From the NCBI GenBank assembly GCA_013399015.1, contig VWZX01009068.1, forward strand, positions 986,816 through 1,050,815: DNA of 64,000 bases, written 5' to 3'. Origin of the DNA: Galbula dea (taxonomy: Eukaryota; Chordata; Aves; Piciformes; Galbulidae). Position numbers and translations under genes: made by a program. The notes beneath the pieces are model-generated. The model saw only the letters and a list, made by a program, of their open reading frames with translations, did no database searches and was not told the origin of the DNA. Positions 12,591-24,740 of this stretch are shown here, piece by piece. Within the stretch, counting starts at the first letter, position 1. The number at the start of each line of letters is the position of its first letter.

Positions 12591-15500
12591 ATCTCGTCAC
12601 TTTTACTTTAGATGCAGTAGAGAATCTTTGTTTATTCTTTAGCTATATTTCAATGCACATCACTGTGTGAAAGACTACACTTGGACTAATCAGAATTTTC
12701 TGGCCTGAGATACAATTACAGCAAATTGAAATATTTATTAAATATAATATTTTTGCCTCTTTATGGACATCACTGTGAACCCTAGATTCTTATCAAAATA
12801 TATCCGCTAGCTGTATGGCAGAGAAGGGGCTTTGGGGAGGATTAAAGATAAGTCCTTTTCAAATGTATTTTTAAATGTAGCTTTGGGAAACATTCTTGCA
12901 AAAAGACATTCAAGAGTTATAAGAGATACCACTAAGTGTATCCCATATTGCCAGTACTTTTGACTACCTCTTTTCTATTAGTTTTCCCTTGTTCAGCAAC
13001 ATTAACTCTGCTCTAATCATTTCTTTGTGAACAGAAAGAGAGAAAAAATGACTGATTTTCACTCTCTTAATAGCCCTTAATGCTTAATCTGGAGAATGTT
13101 TAGCAAATGTGGTAAATACTGAATGGATGTTACTTCGATGTTGAAGGCCAAAATCTTTCTTAGGCTATGTAAAATATTCACAGCAGATGCACAGGCCAAC
13201 GATTTGCTGATGGAGCACATAAAATAGTATTTAGCAGTTTTGAGGCCATAAGCAGCTGGTGAGGACTTAAGGGTGATGACTATGTTAGCACTGCAGATTT
13301 GGATTTCACTGTTGTCATGATTCATTTTATTCAATTTCTCAGAGTGAATAATGTCATTAACACTGAATTTCTTCCAAAAGACCAACACAAACATATAAGC
13401 TAAATTCATTCTGAATCTATTTCCTTTCCCTCTGTCAGCCAGAGCTTCTGGTCAGACACTTTGGAAGATTATTTCCTGGACAGAAAAAGAATCAGAAATG
13501 CTATTCTGAATAAACTTATGTTGCATGTAATATTTCTAAAGGATTATAAAAGTCCTGTTCACAATAGTGGCTGATTGCTCCCTGTATTTTCATTACTCTT
13601 CCCTATTTTAATCTATTCATGGTGGCATTGGAAGGAAAATGAAGAGTTTAATCTCTGTGTGCCTCTGGATAGTTAGATAACTACTTTTTCAGCTTGCAGA
13701 ATACTGTTACCTAGTTCCATAGTCTTCACAAGTGGGAAATATCCATTTATACACAACTGCTTTGCTCATGGAAAAGACATGAGCAAGGTTCATGAGCAAA
13801 ATTCATCAGATTAAAGGTTCACCCTGCAGTCATGTCACTTTCTGTCTGTACCTGAATTAAGAGAGGGAGTTGCTGTTTTAATTTGTCCCTAGCTGCTCTT
13901 CACTGTGTCAGGAATGAATGTCCCTTCACCTTTCAGTTTTCCAGCATACTGACTTCTGTGATGTCTCCATAGGAAGGTTCAAACCACATAATCACAATGA
14001 TATACATATTTTCAATACAGATGTTTTCTATCTTGCCTTTCATCTAATCAGTTTAGAGAATTACTACTCAGGTAGTACTAATCAAAGTCAAACCAAACCA
14101 AACAAAAAAGCAAGCAAGCAACCAAACTAACAAAGAAAAAAAACCCCACAAGTGGAAGTCAAGCTTCCTGCTGCATCACTAAGAGAACATTTTACTTTAT
14201 AAAGTAGAGATTAATACTTTTGTAACACACAGATTAGCCTTGTATTTCTTCTCACACAGCAGAGAGTAATATCGAGATTAGAGTTTTCCCCAGTTTAACT
14301 TCCTAGGGCAGTGTCTCAGCTCTGGGATTCTCGTGCAAATGTGATAGGTGATAAGATTATGTGGAAACTTTGAGCTGCACTTTGTTCAATATAGCTGCAA
14401 AGTGTCAGATTTGTCTCAACTACAGACATCTAAGAGTCATACTTCCAGTCAATCATCTTAGCTTTGTTTTAACTCAAAAGATAGACCAGAGAACTAGCTT
14501 ATTGATGGGTCTATGTTTAATTTCTTGATGGTTTAACTTCTAGGTGGTGTAGTCACTCTTCTTCATGAAAGAAAAGCCCCTAAGGTTTCTCATATTCAGT
14601 TTCAAAGGTGAAAAGAAACTTTGAAAGGGGACAGTTTCATTCCATGAGCAACTTTGTCTTCTGAGTTCTCAGTCTTGCCTAGGGAAATACACCCCTGGTG
14701 TAATTCTATGGCTTTATGGAAGCAGTAAATTAAGGCAACGTTTTAACAATATTTTCTATTGAGCAAAAAATACTGTATTCTATAGTAAAACTATAATACA
14801 GTCCTCCCTAAAATATGCAGTGCAAGAATAGATAATTTCAGATGAAAAAGCATTTGCAGCCTTGTTAACAATAGCCAAGCTGATTTTGTTACCTTTTCAT
14901 TTATTCCTCTTCTGCTCGCTGCCATTCAAGGAGTGTTTCTGGAATTACCACTTTGGAACAATTGTTAAAGGAGGGGGAAAGAAAATGGCTTAACTACAGC
15001 TCTCATTTTTCATAATTCTAAAGCTATTTAAGAAGAAAATTTATATATCCTTTTCCCATGGGAGAAAAAAAATACAATTATCTACTCCAGTTACGTGTAT
15101 TACAGAGATAACAATAGGACACCAGTAGATGTGCAGCTATATGAAAGTTGTATGCAGAAGAAAATAAAAAGAGATTAATATGGCACCTTTTAATTGCTTT
15201 GGGGGGATTTAAGGATTTAGATGTAGATTTTAACAAGTGCCACATTCTCCTGCTTGCAGCACTGTTGAGCATCTTCATAACATGTTGCCTTCTGTAGGAC
15301 TGGGTGCAGCCTCAATCCAAAAAGAAATGAACCCATGGGGAATCTGATAACCATGCTAAATCCATGTCTAAATTTTGGTTGACTTTGCCCAGTCAGAGCT
15401 AAGTGTTGCTGGAGGATTTTCTGGAAGCTTGCACTGATCTGAGTCCTGCAAAGTTTTGAGCTGTGATATAAAAATGTGAATGACATCTTTGGCTGTTATG

Positions 15501-16324
15501 GGAGGAGGCATTACCTAATGTGTTCTTAAGGCTGGTTGTAGGTGATGGAATAGAGAGGAAGGGGTAAGGATTCATCGGCATAAAAATATCAGGATGACTC
15601 CAGCAGCTCTTCTGGCTTTATGAGTCGTTACAAATCTGTGAGCACATGGATAAAACACCAAGCTCAGCTTAATGAAGCCTACTCATAGGCAATATATCCC
15701 TCATTTAGAACTCAGTATAACCTTAAAAAATCCACACAACTTTTGGGCTGAGATCAGCTCCAGACCCACCAACTTGGAGTATCCACAGAATCAGATCACA
15801 TCTTTCTACCATTGCCCATGTAGACAAAAAGCACTGAGTGTGCAGATACACCTTTCTAATGCTAGGTAGAAGACTGAGAGTGAGTGTAGAGTGAGAGTAT
15901 GTTTTACCACTGCTTTATAGCAATTTTTTACTCCTGGAACTCTTTTGGAAATTGTAACATTGATATGAAGTCTGATTTTTTTTTTCTCTCAGATTTGTTG
16001 TGCAGTATATCACCAAGTCATGTTGTGTCTATCACCTTTTCTCAGCTCCTCTTCCAGTGAGGTGCCCTATACTTGGCAAGAAAATCTCTTTTTATTGCCT
16101 TAGGAAACAAAGACATTTACACTGTCAGCTGTTTACTTGTAGTATTTTCCTCTTTGTGTTAGAGACAGAACACATCAAGTGAAGAGATGCAATGTGAAAA
16201 CCTAAACAATAAAGAAACCAGATAGATCTTCAGAGGCACTGCTTGATATTTACAGTGGAGAGAAAGATATACAAAGCCCAGAGAGAGATAAGTGGCTAGT
16301 TTTTCCTAAGTACTGTGCACTGCC
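12591..16324. other. Non-coding sequence with A/C-rich tract
   Basis: No gene is supported. The 110-codon open frame at 13077-13409 (minus) has no recognisable domain. Positions 14093-14152 hold an A/C-rich low-complexity tract (ACCAAACCAAAC, CAAGCAAGCAAGC, then A-runs and CCCC). An acceptor-like TTTTTTTTTCTCTCAG ends at 15992, but the following frame stops after about 35 codons with only a weak GTGAGG donor inside. Confidence 0.5.
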
Positions 16325-16600
16325 CTGAAATTGTTTTAGCATTTACTTTGGGTAATTAAATAATATTGTCTCATTATCAAATTCTGAAATACAGTCCATT
16401 AAAAATTAATTTATTAGCCTGTAGCAAAAAAAGAAAAAAAATCAGTTACAGTATAGCACTAAATAATAGAGACTCTGGTAATAATTAATTAACAGTAAAA
16501 CAACTTCCTCCAGTTACTGCTTAAAATTGATTAGCATTTAAAGATAATTGCATTGAGGTCCCTAATCTAAGATTTCCTCATTCAAGAGGAAATAGGTATG
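16325..16600. promoter_or_regulatory. Candidate conserved non-coding element
   Basis: An AT-rich block with many TAATTA/ATTA cores: GGGTAATTAAATAATATTG, TTAAAAATTAATTTATTAGC, GGTAATAATTAATTAACAG and TGATTAGCATTTAAAGATAA. The composition is complex rather than microsatellite-like apart from a short A-rich run near 16426-16440. It resembles homeobox-bound enhancers of vertebrate gene deserts. Only comparison with other birds or mammals would show constraint. Confidence 0.3.
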
Positions 16601-19600
16601 AATTTAGACAAACTTCTAAAGTGGTAAGTCCAAAATGCTCTTCTCTGGATGATAAAACTGACCTCCTTCTCTGTTCTTAGGTCAGAACATCAGGTCAGAG
16701 GAGTCACAGATTTAGAAGCAGCATTCAAGAGAAATAGTCTTTATTTTGTATTTATAGCTCTGAATACCACTTCAAGGATCTGTAGAATTTTCTGTGGACT
16801 TATTTATGATCTTAGAGCAAGAGTCACAGAAATAGTTTAAATGTACAGCTCCACATGATGACCACAAGTTGAAAGATGTGCTTTTAATGCTAGTGCTACA
16901 GCAGTCTGCTGTGATCTATTCATTGATCACTTGCATTTAGCCACTATTAGATATTAGTAAATCACAAGAAGTTTAAAAGATTTTTCTGTATAAAAGCAAT
17001 TTAATCCCATTCATTGTTGTTGAAAAACTGGGCACAGTGAAGATCTGCATCATCTAAGAATAAGAAACAGATATGTGTTAGGTCAAAGTCTAAGATATGG
17101 GCCTTGCCTTTAACCCATGGAAATTCAAACTGCTATTAAAACTCAGACTCCAAGCTCATAGTCCAAAATTGGTAATAATAAACACATTAGAACAAGTAAA
17201 ATAAAATAGGATATTAAGTAATAAGATATTTTTAATTGAATCTTATCCCAAGGTATATTGCTGTATAACTCTTACCTCTATAAAATACAATTTTTTAGTA
17301 ACCATAGAACTATATTCACTAAAAATGACTTAAAAATTGTACTGGAGTAGTTTTATCGTGGATGATCCTCCTGCTTGGAAGGAGAGTTAGGTTTCTGTCA
17401 GTCTGCAGACAAACATGCCACCAGAGAAACACAGAATGATCTGTAGCAGTTGTCAAGTTGATAGAGGTCTGAAAAATAATGAGTGATAGAAAGTCAACAT
17501 CACTAGATGACAGGAGACTGACAATTTTAAATCTCTCAGATTAGTCAGTTATTCCTATTTCATGAAGTCTTGGACAATCATTGAGATTTTAGTCTTTACA
17601 ATACACAATGAAAAACAGATTTTGGAATCCTAGCTTCTGTACACATACTGTAAAGCCATGACACTTCTTCCAGATGTCACTGTGATTTCTTGAAGTCAGA
17701 CATTTAATATTTTAGTTTTTTAATAATAATTCTGGAATTATGTCTTCATACTTTGTTCTGATAAATAAGACTCATGAGGTAATGTAAGTGTTCTTCTTCA
17801 GCTTATCAGAATTGCACTTTTACACTGTGAAATTGAGAACATACACTGTTTGTCCTGGGATGGAAAGAAGGCATACTGGGTATTTGCTTAAATGATTAAG
17901 TTCTGGGATTGTGTTGGAGACTGCCTAGATCATAATCAGACAAACTTGGTGCACTCCCTCTGTGAGAGGAATCTTTGGGATGGATAATTTCCAAAACTAC
18001 TCAACTGGTTTGTTCTGTACTTTGCTGAAAGGAAAACAAGGAGACAATTATTTATGTGGTGTGTATGGTGATAACATCAGTATCCAGCTCTGAGGAATTC
18101 TTGATCTGGGCATGTATCCCTAATGGGCAAAGGCTTTCTTTGCAGGAGAGATTCTCATCCTTAAGAAAATAATTCCAAAAGTCTATTTTTTAAGGTTAGG
18201 TGGGCAAAACTTCCCCACTAAAGTCAAAAAGAATTGTGATGATGAAGACCCTTAGGGACAGAGCCCTGTTTCTGCATTTAACATTGTGTCTCTTTCTCAA
18301 ATCCTGTTTCTGACTGAGGACACTGACTCCAGAGCAGTCCTGTTTGACAATTACTTTCAAAGCTTCTTTTTTATGACATTGTCTTGGCTTAGAGAAACCA
18401 ACCAGCTTCAGCCTGATTGTTTTTGCAGTTGTTACTGGACAGTCACAAAGTGAACAGGAATTGTACTAATGGCAGCATACAGAACCGAAATGTTAACCTT
18501 CAAACCAATAACCCCGATTCCATCGATCACTTCAGTCCAGGCTTCTGGGTTTGAAATGACCTTTCCCTGTCTAAGAAAAATTGACACTGTCCCACTTAAG
18601 TCACAGTTTGTCAGCCTAGATGTTCACACACAATCAGTCAAAGCAATTTAGACTGGCATCTATGAAAGCAAAAACCAAAAAAGTCCCACAGGAGTTCAAA
18701 CAAAAGCACACAATATAAACAAGGTAGTGTGGGCAAAGACATAACATCTTAAAGAGGAGCATGCAACTGAAATGGAGATGACCTCCACAAACAGCTAGAA
18801 GTTTACTGGTGAAACTTTAAGGCTTTTAAAAGAGACAGAGATAAAAAAAATGACTCCCATTTTCATCAGGACCCAGCTCACTAATCCAAAGATAGTGAGG
18901 CTGGACATGCACTAAGTCACCTCTAAAGACAATTCTGTCCCTATGTCTAGGAAAGGGAAAAAAGAAAACAAAACCAGAAGGATACTAGTGGCATTTCATA
19001 TTGCCTGCTGTTTGATTCTTTTAGATTTTGCTGTTGTGACTTCTCTTAACAACTTTGGATTAGAGAATCAGGGAAAGAGACTTTAATTATGGGCATAGAA
19101 TTACTGAGATCCTAACAGAGTCAGTGCAAAAACTGCTTCCTAGAAGCCACAAGTGCATATATATCTCTGAATATCTCTGGAGGCATATAATAAACCAAAT
19201 TTTCATTTAGATGCCTCTTTGATTTCCTAATGCATGTTTCCAGGGTTTGAAGATGATTTGGGTTTAGGTTTTTGGATATATTCCCATAGAGCCCTCCATT
19301 TTTTGTGACACAGAGCAATAATGAAAAGAGGAAAAATACTGCAGATCACATGAAGCAGTTATTTATTTTATACAGCTCCCCACAGGCTTGACTTTTCAGC
19401 AGACATTTCTGCAAATTTTCAGCAAGAACTGTTTGAGGGAAGAACCATGAAAAGGAAAGAAAGGGAAGTTACCTAATCAAATTTGATTTGTTGTACATTT
19501 CACATTTACTTTTTGCTTCCATTCACTTTGAACTTGATCATGATTTATAGATTTTCACATGCATGCTGTTTGGCCAAGGGTAGGACCTCAGACAAAGAAC

Positions 19601-20829
19601 ATTTTATCTTTGCAGAATTAATCTGTTCAAGTGGCATATGTTTTGCAATAAAAATTATCAGGTTTTTGTTCCTATTTCACACAATTAGGCTTGGATCTTC
19701 CCTCATAATTATCACAGTTAGTAATGAAAGCTATGTAAATATTTTAAGTGTTCAACATCTACACACGGGAGTGAAATGATGGAAGGATATGAAGATGACT
19801 TGGGATAGCAGTAAGAAGAGAAAAAAAGTATCTTTTGCTCATGTATATTTAGAATTTTAGTCAAAGCATTCACTTGGCATAAAAAAAAAAGAGGCAGCTC
19901 AGATGAATTTTCATGTCATATTGCAAGTTGGGTTTTTTTAAATGTCTATGATCATAAATACAATTCACTATATCTGTTCTTACTTATAGTGGAACCATTT
20001 GATTTGAGCTTTGCAGAAGCTTAATTCACTGAGGTGGATGCTAGAAAATGTCAGGTCTTGCTCCAACATGCTGCATGTTCATGTATGAATTTCAGAGATA
20101 GATGCATATGTGATGACCATGTAAAAGAAGAGAGCAAAGTGATAAGGCTGCATCTCTGTCCTATAGACAAACAATGTGTATAACCAGGAGGTGACAGATT
20201 GAGGCTACAGATGTCTCAGCTTCTTTTCTTCCTGGGGAAATTGTGAAGGTGCTGAAGGGAACCATCTTAGGTCTTTCCAGAACCTTTCTAATTTCCTAGG
20301 GAAGGAAAGGAGCCAAGACACCTGTAGCTGCAGCTATAATGCTCTTTAAATAGGTGTGTCACTCTTATCTTTCTTCAAGAATTGGATGGAGGCACAAATT
20401 CATCCAAAAATTTATCGTTCACTTTTCTACATTACACTTTACCAAGTAACAATTTCATTAGGTTGTTATTTTTGCAAGTTATACTTTTCTTCATCCAGAT
20501 ACCTGTCTGTATCCATGTTTGAGACCTGTCTTCAGGCTATGCTTAGTTTGTGCTACCTTTTAATTACCTTGCACTGCTTCTAGACTTCCTAAGAAAAAGT
20601 CCTGTGTTGAGCTCGTGGTCAGAGTTTTCACATCAAAAACTTGTTCACTGCTGATGCAAACATTTATAAATAAAAAAAGAAACCATTTCACCTAACCTAT
20701 GAACAGAAATAAAAGTAGGAGAGCATGCAACCTATTGTTCTGACTTTTGAAAGGAAAAAAAAGGAGGATGTGCCCATTTGAAATATCACCATAGCATATT
20801 GCTTTCAGACTTGACTTCTTTTAAGCGGT
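16601..20829. other. Non-coding sequence, nothing assignable
   Basis: Over 4 kb of AT-rich sequence without recognisable repeats, RNA genes or exon signals. Open frames are short and lack recognisable residues. Confidence 0.55.
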
Positions 20830-21120
20830 GCAGCCTCCCAGCGATGCTGTGTCAGTTCTATTACAGCATTGCTGATGCTCCTCATTTCCCCCTTTTGACC
20901 TGACTTTTTTCCACACTTGCTGGTGACCCCAGAAGATCAGATTGAGCAGCTCAGGCAGACTCTTCCAGGTCCTTATTTCTATGAAAAGAAAAATGTCTGT
21001 CCCAGATCCATTTATTTCAAACCTAGCAGCTATCCAGGTGTTCACCTCAGGGTCTGCTGTACTGTACAAGCCAAAGAATTTCACTGCATCTCTTGGTCAA
21101 ACTGACACCTTGTGCTTTTG
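20830..21120. other. Unassigned moderately GC-rich block
   Basis: This segment is richer in G+C than its surroundings and stays open on the minus strand over 20821-21084 and on the plus strand over 20917-21124. It ends shortly before a CR1 3' end. Neither translation shows a motif I recognise. It could be an old transposon of unrecognised type or a chance open stretch; the opposed open frames argue against a specific coding assignment. Confidence 0.3.
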
Positions 21121-21174
21121 TTGAAGTTGAGTGAAAAACAAGAGACTGTTTCTGCTTAGCTTCTTTTTTTTTCA

Positions 21175-21400
21175 CAGTCACAGAATAGCCAGAGTTGGAA
21201 GGGACCCATTAGGATCATCTAGTCCAACTCCTGTTTAGGCACAGGACAACTCCACAGTTACACCATGTGCCTAACTGCCTTGTCCAATTGCTTCTTAAAC
21301 TCCATGAGAGTAGGAGCCATGACAGCCTCCCTGGGGAGCCTGTTCCAATGCTCCACCACCCTCTGGGTAAAGAAGTTCTTATGAGATTTCTTTATTATAT
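21175..21400 (-). mobile_element. CR1 LINE 3' end with ORF2 C-terminus
   Basis: This is the best preserved transposon in the window. On the plus strand it begins CACAGAATAGCCAGAGTTGG, then AAGGGACCCATTAGGATCAT and CTAGTCCAACTCCTG, the inverted CR1 3' UTR. On the minus strand the ORF2 C-terminus is intact over about 44 residues (KNFFTQRVVEHWNRLPRE, then FKKQLDKAV) and ends at a stop at 21258. This conserved terminal segment follows the CR1 reverse transcriptase and endonuclease domains, which are absent. The match ends near 21395 beside an A-rich run, as expected for a 5'-truncated insertion. Confidence 0.95.
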
Positions 21401-22888
21401 TGTGAAGGGGGAAAAAAAAAGCAAACATGGTAGAAGGCATGCCAGAGACACCCTTAATTGTGCTGATTTGCATACAATTTTCTTGCCAATGACTTTGAAC
21501 AAGGAGTTTAAAGTAGTCATTTTTAGCCCAAAGAAGAAAGCAAAATACTAAACAGAAACAACATCCAGGGCTGCTTTAGAAGTACAGGGCAGCTTTCAGT
21601 CTCAGTGAGCAGGGTGTGTAAAGTCACTGAATGTCCATTTATGCATAACCATGATGAAGACACATAAACCAACTGCTTAGTTAACAAGCAACAAATTCAG
21701 TGTCTTGCAGTTGTTACACTGATAAAACTTCAGAATGTTTTCAGATTGGAGGAGCAGGTTTAGAGACCCCCTTGGGTCCAGAATTTAAGCCACTGGGAGC
21801 ATCACCTAGGGACAAGACAGTGTTCAAGGTGAAAGAAATTCCAACAGTTTTCTAACAGCAGTGACAATTAGCAAGCTAACTCGTTAAGAGTCATTCTGAA
21901 CTAGACCACAAAGGAAACTACAGTGAGTTACAGTGAATAACTGTCTTTGACTCACCAATCCTCACCACAGTTGTCAGGTGTCAGAGCCTATGACAGAAAG
22001 ATTAAATTCTAATTCATTACAAAACAACCTGTTGAAGTTTGACAGCTTTTCAGAAGCGAGATATAGATGCTGGCATCATCTGAATCCAGACCTTTCAATC
22101 TCCTGAACTGCTCTAGTTCCTTTGAAACATAATTAGAGTAAGATATTTTTGAGGATCTGGAGTTCATATAAGAGGGTAGTTCTTCATTATATGATTGGTT
22201 AAACATAAGAACAAGGGATGAGCAACATGGATGAATCTCCACCCTTGCAGCTTTTCAGAACCTGTCTAGGCATAATCCTGAACAATCTGATGTCCACATA
22301 CTTGTCTATTTACTTATAAACTTACTCATACAGAAAATAAATATAAATATATATAAAATGTTTAGTACAATTTGAAAATTTCTTACCTGATAAATACCTG
22401 CTACAAAGGATAATAGAGACAGGGCTTAGAAGGGAATAGAACTATAAATTTTTATTAGATGGATCAGAAATATTTTCATGCTGTGGGCAGTGTCAGTTTA
22501 TAAGAAGTACAGATTACTATCTGCTATAACAAGGAGCATTAACTATGATTAATGAGCTGACTTTGAAAGTCAAACCAACTGCACAATAGAATCTTTTCTC
22601 CTTCGAGGCAATTTTAAAAGAAAGTTTTAAATATTTAAATAGTTCAGCAGCTTTCTGAAGCTGGTGCTGTCTGAATGTGTTTGGCAATTGCTTTTCAGAC
22701 TTCAATTGAAAAAAAAAAAGATCTAGTTGACCAGTTACATTGTGTGAAAAGAAATGCAATATGTATGTTAATGTAATTGCATATTGGGAAAACTCAGGTT
22801 TGGTAAAAACAGTCATGATATTTTTAACTATATTTGAGCTGATCTATATCAGCAAATTTGAGGCTGTTTACTTTTTTTTTACTGGCAG
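21401..22888. other. Non-coding, putative intron upstream of exon
   Basis: No repeat family or gene is recognised. An AT-rich stretch with TATATATA lies near 22338-22360. The final 30 bases (22859-22888) form a polypyrimidine tract with ten consecutive T and end in the AG of the acceptor for the candidate exon that follows. Confidence 0.5.
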
Positions 22889-23021
22889 CAAAATGGAGAC
22901 TACATTGTTTGAAAACAGGATTACTGACCTTGTGGTTAAGGCACAGTCCAAAGATCAAACAAACCTGGAAGGAACTTCACTGCTCATGAATGCAGAAAAA
23001 GTTGCTATCTTACTAGAACAG
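22889..23021 (+). CDS. Candidate internal coding exon, protein unidentified
   Basis: The acceptor is CTTTTTTTTTACTGGCAG ending at 22888, and the donor is GAACAG|GTTAAA at 23021/23022. The 133-base interval is one base completing a codon plus 44 full codons, so it enters in phase 2 and leaves in phase 0. The translation includes METTLFENRITDLVVKAQSK and LLMNAEKVAILLEQ, a charged, leucine-rich, probably helical or coiled-coil sequence. Codon choice looks coding (CTG, GTG, GCA, GAA) against an AT-rich background. The frame also runs open from 22740 to 23072, but the flanking residues look like translated intron. I do not recognise the gene. It may belong to a long gene on the plus strand whose other exons mostly lie outside the window. 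Confidence 0.5.
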
Positions 23022-24242
23022 GTTAAAATGTCAGGTTTCTCACTTACCAGCTGGCACCATAAGGTTAGCTGAGATCATGTAGCTTAATTTCAGAATGGAC
23101 TGATGAGAAGGGGTCAGTCATGGTATTGGTTTAGGGCTTATAATGCCATTTGCAAATGTGACTTTTGACACTGATGTAGCTCTTCAACATTATTCAAGCA
23201 TCTTACTCTCCCTCAGAAATATGAATTAAATGACCATTGTGTTAAACAGTAAATGTTGTTTAGTACTTTGCATTAACCTGTCACTGGATAAAACGCATGA
23301 GCTGTTCCCCTAATAGTGATTAAAACACAATTGTCCTCACCTAAGGTGTAGCCATTCAGGTAAGTGCACTTCAGAGTCCTCTTAAGTGCAATGTTCTAGG
23401 GCAAGATAAGAAACTAACCCACATATATTGTGTTGTCAGTCAGTACTCCAATGCTCTGATTACTACGCATAATGATACATAGACATGCACATATATGAAG
23501 GTTTGGGGGGGTTTTAGCTCTTTTGTAGAAGATTTATATTACCTTTGTAGATATGCATTACTTAATTTGTAATAATTTGGATGGGGTTCCTCAGGGGATC
23601 CAATGAAAACTGGTCTGTGTTCTGTGCATAGTTGTATGAGCTTGTCTGCTATGTACTTCCTCATCTTCTGGTTGTCTGGAAATCCTCAAAGAGTGGAGTG
23701 GATATATTGACCTGCAGTGAGTGATATGCATTTCAACATCTACTCAGTTTGGCATGTTGGGTCTGCTCAGATAATCACACATATCTAAGTTACCATCTTC
23801 TTAGCATCTTGCACATTGTGCGTCTTGGATGTGCACTGAGCTACAGGAACCGTAGCACACCAGCATCATAACAACAATATCCCACTCAGCTTCTGAGTAG
23901 TATCATGTCTGAGATCATATGTTTGCCCACAAAGACAAATCATCACCCTTGATCTCATTACAGAAAGTTAATCAATTAGTTAAATAATTAGAGCATAGCC
24001 CACAGTGTCATCTAAACTTACAAAATATTGGGGGTTATGTTTTACAGCTGAAAAAGAATTGAAGTTTTACTGAGTGCTATTAAGCAGCTATTGCTGCTCA
24101 CTCTCAGGGAGGCAGACATTTCAGGGTGCTGTCAAGCAACACAGCAGTATTACAGTTAAGAATTCAGGCTACATCACTATTTTAATATGAAAAATGTTTC
24201 CTTGCATTGCTTCCTGATGTGCATTTTCTATATTTTCTGAAG

Positions 24243-24355
24243 TGCCCTGGGATCTTTGAGAATGAAAGGGCTGGGAGTGACTGCAGTTATCATTTTATGG
24301 TTTCTTGCATCCATTGTTATCAGCTTTGTCAGCCCCCACAGAAATATCAAGCCTG
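24243..24355 (+). CDS. Possible second exon, weak
   Basis: An acceptor-like TTTTCTATATTTTCTGAAG ends at 24242, and CAAGCCTG|GTGAACTC gives a moderate donor after 24355. Two frames are open. Read in the phase left by the exon at 22889-23021 it encodes a cysteine-containing sequence beginning CPGIFENERAGSDCSY. In another frame, starting at ATG 24262, it encodes MKGLGVTAVIILWFLASIVI, which would be a membrane segment. Having two plausible frames means coding is unproven. This could equally be chance sequence or a non-coding exon. Confidence 0.2.
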
Positions 24356-24578
24356 GTGAACTCTTGTTCATCTATTTGATTTTACAAAGGGGAGTTAAAC
24401 ACAAGAGGAGACTATCAAGTTTTTTGACATTTCACATTTATCACAGGAGCAGAAAAACAAGGGTGGCCACGATTGGAAATGTGCAAATCCCTGTGTTCTA
24501 TTTTCTCAGACTTTTATTTAGTTTTTAAATGAAAACCAACAGTGATTGCAAAATGCAATACACAATATGACTTATGCT

Positions 24579-24740
24579 GTCAATAAAAGCCTATGGGATT
24601 TACTTTTCCACACGAAGAGACCATTTACATGTTAAAAAGCCATTTATGATACCAATAAAAGTCTATGGGATTTACTTTACAATGTGTGGGAAGCCATTTA
24701 TGATGTTAAGAGTCAATTTACAATGTCAACAATTGTGTTA
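24579..24740 (+). repeat. Imperfect tandem repeat, period about 72 bases
   Basis: CAATAAAAGCCTATGGGATT at 24581 recurs as CAATAAAAGTCTATGGGATT at 24653, both followed by TACTTT. The downstream parts CCATTTACATGTTAAAAAG (24621) and CCATTTATGATGTTAAGAG (24694) align at a spacing of 73. A third copy of the short motif AAGCCATTTATGAT (24637 and 24691) lies within the array. Two copies with few differences indicate a local duplication that is not very old. No repeat family is recognised. Confidence 0.85.
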
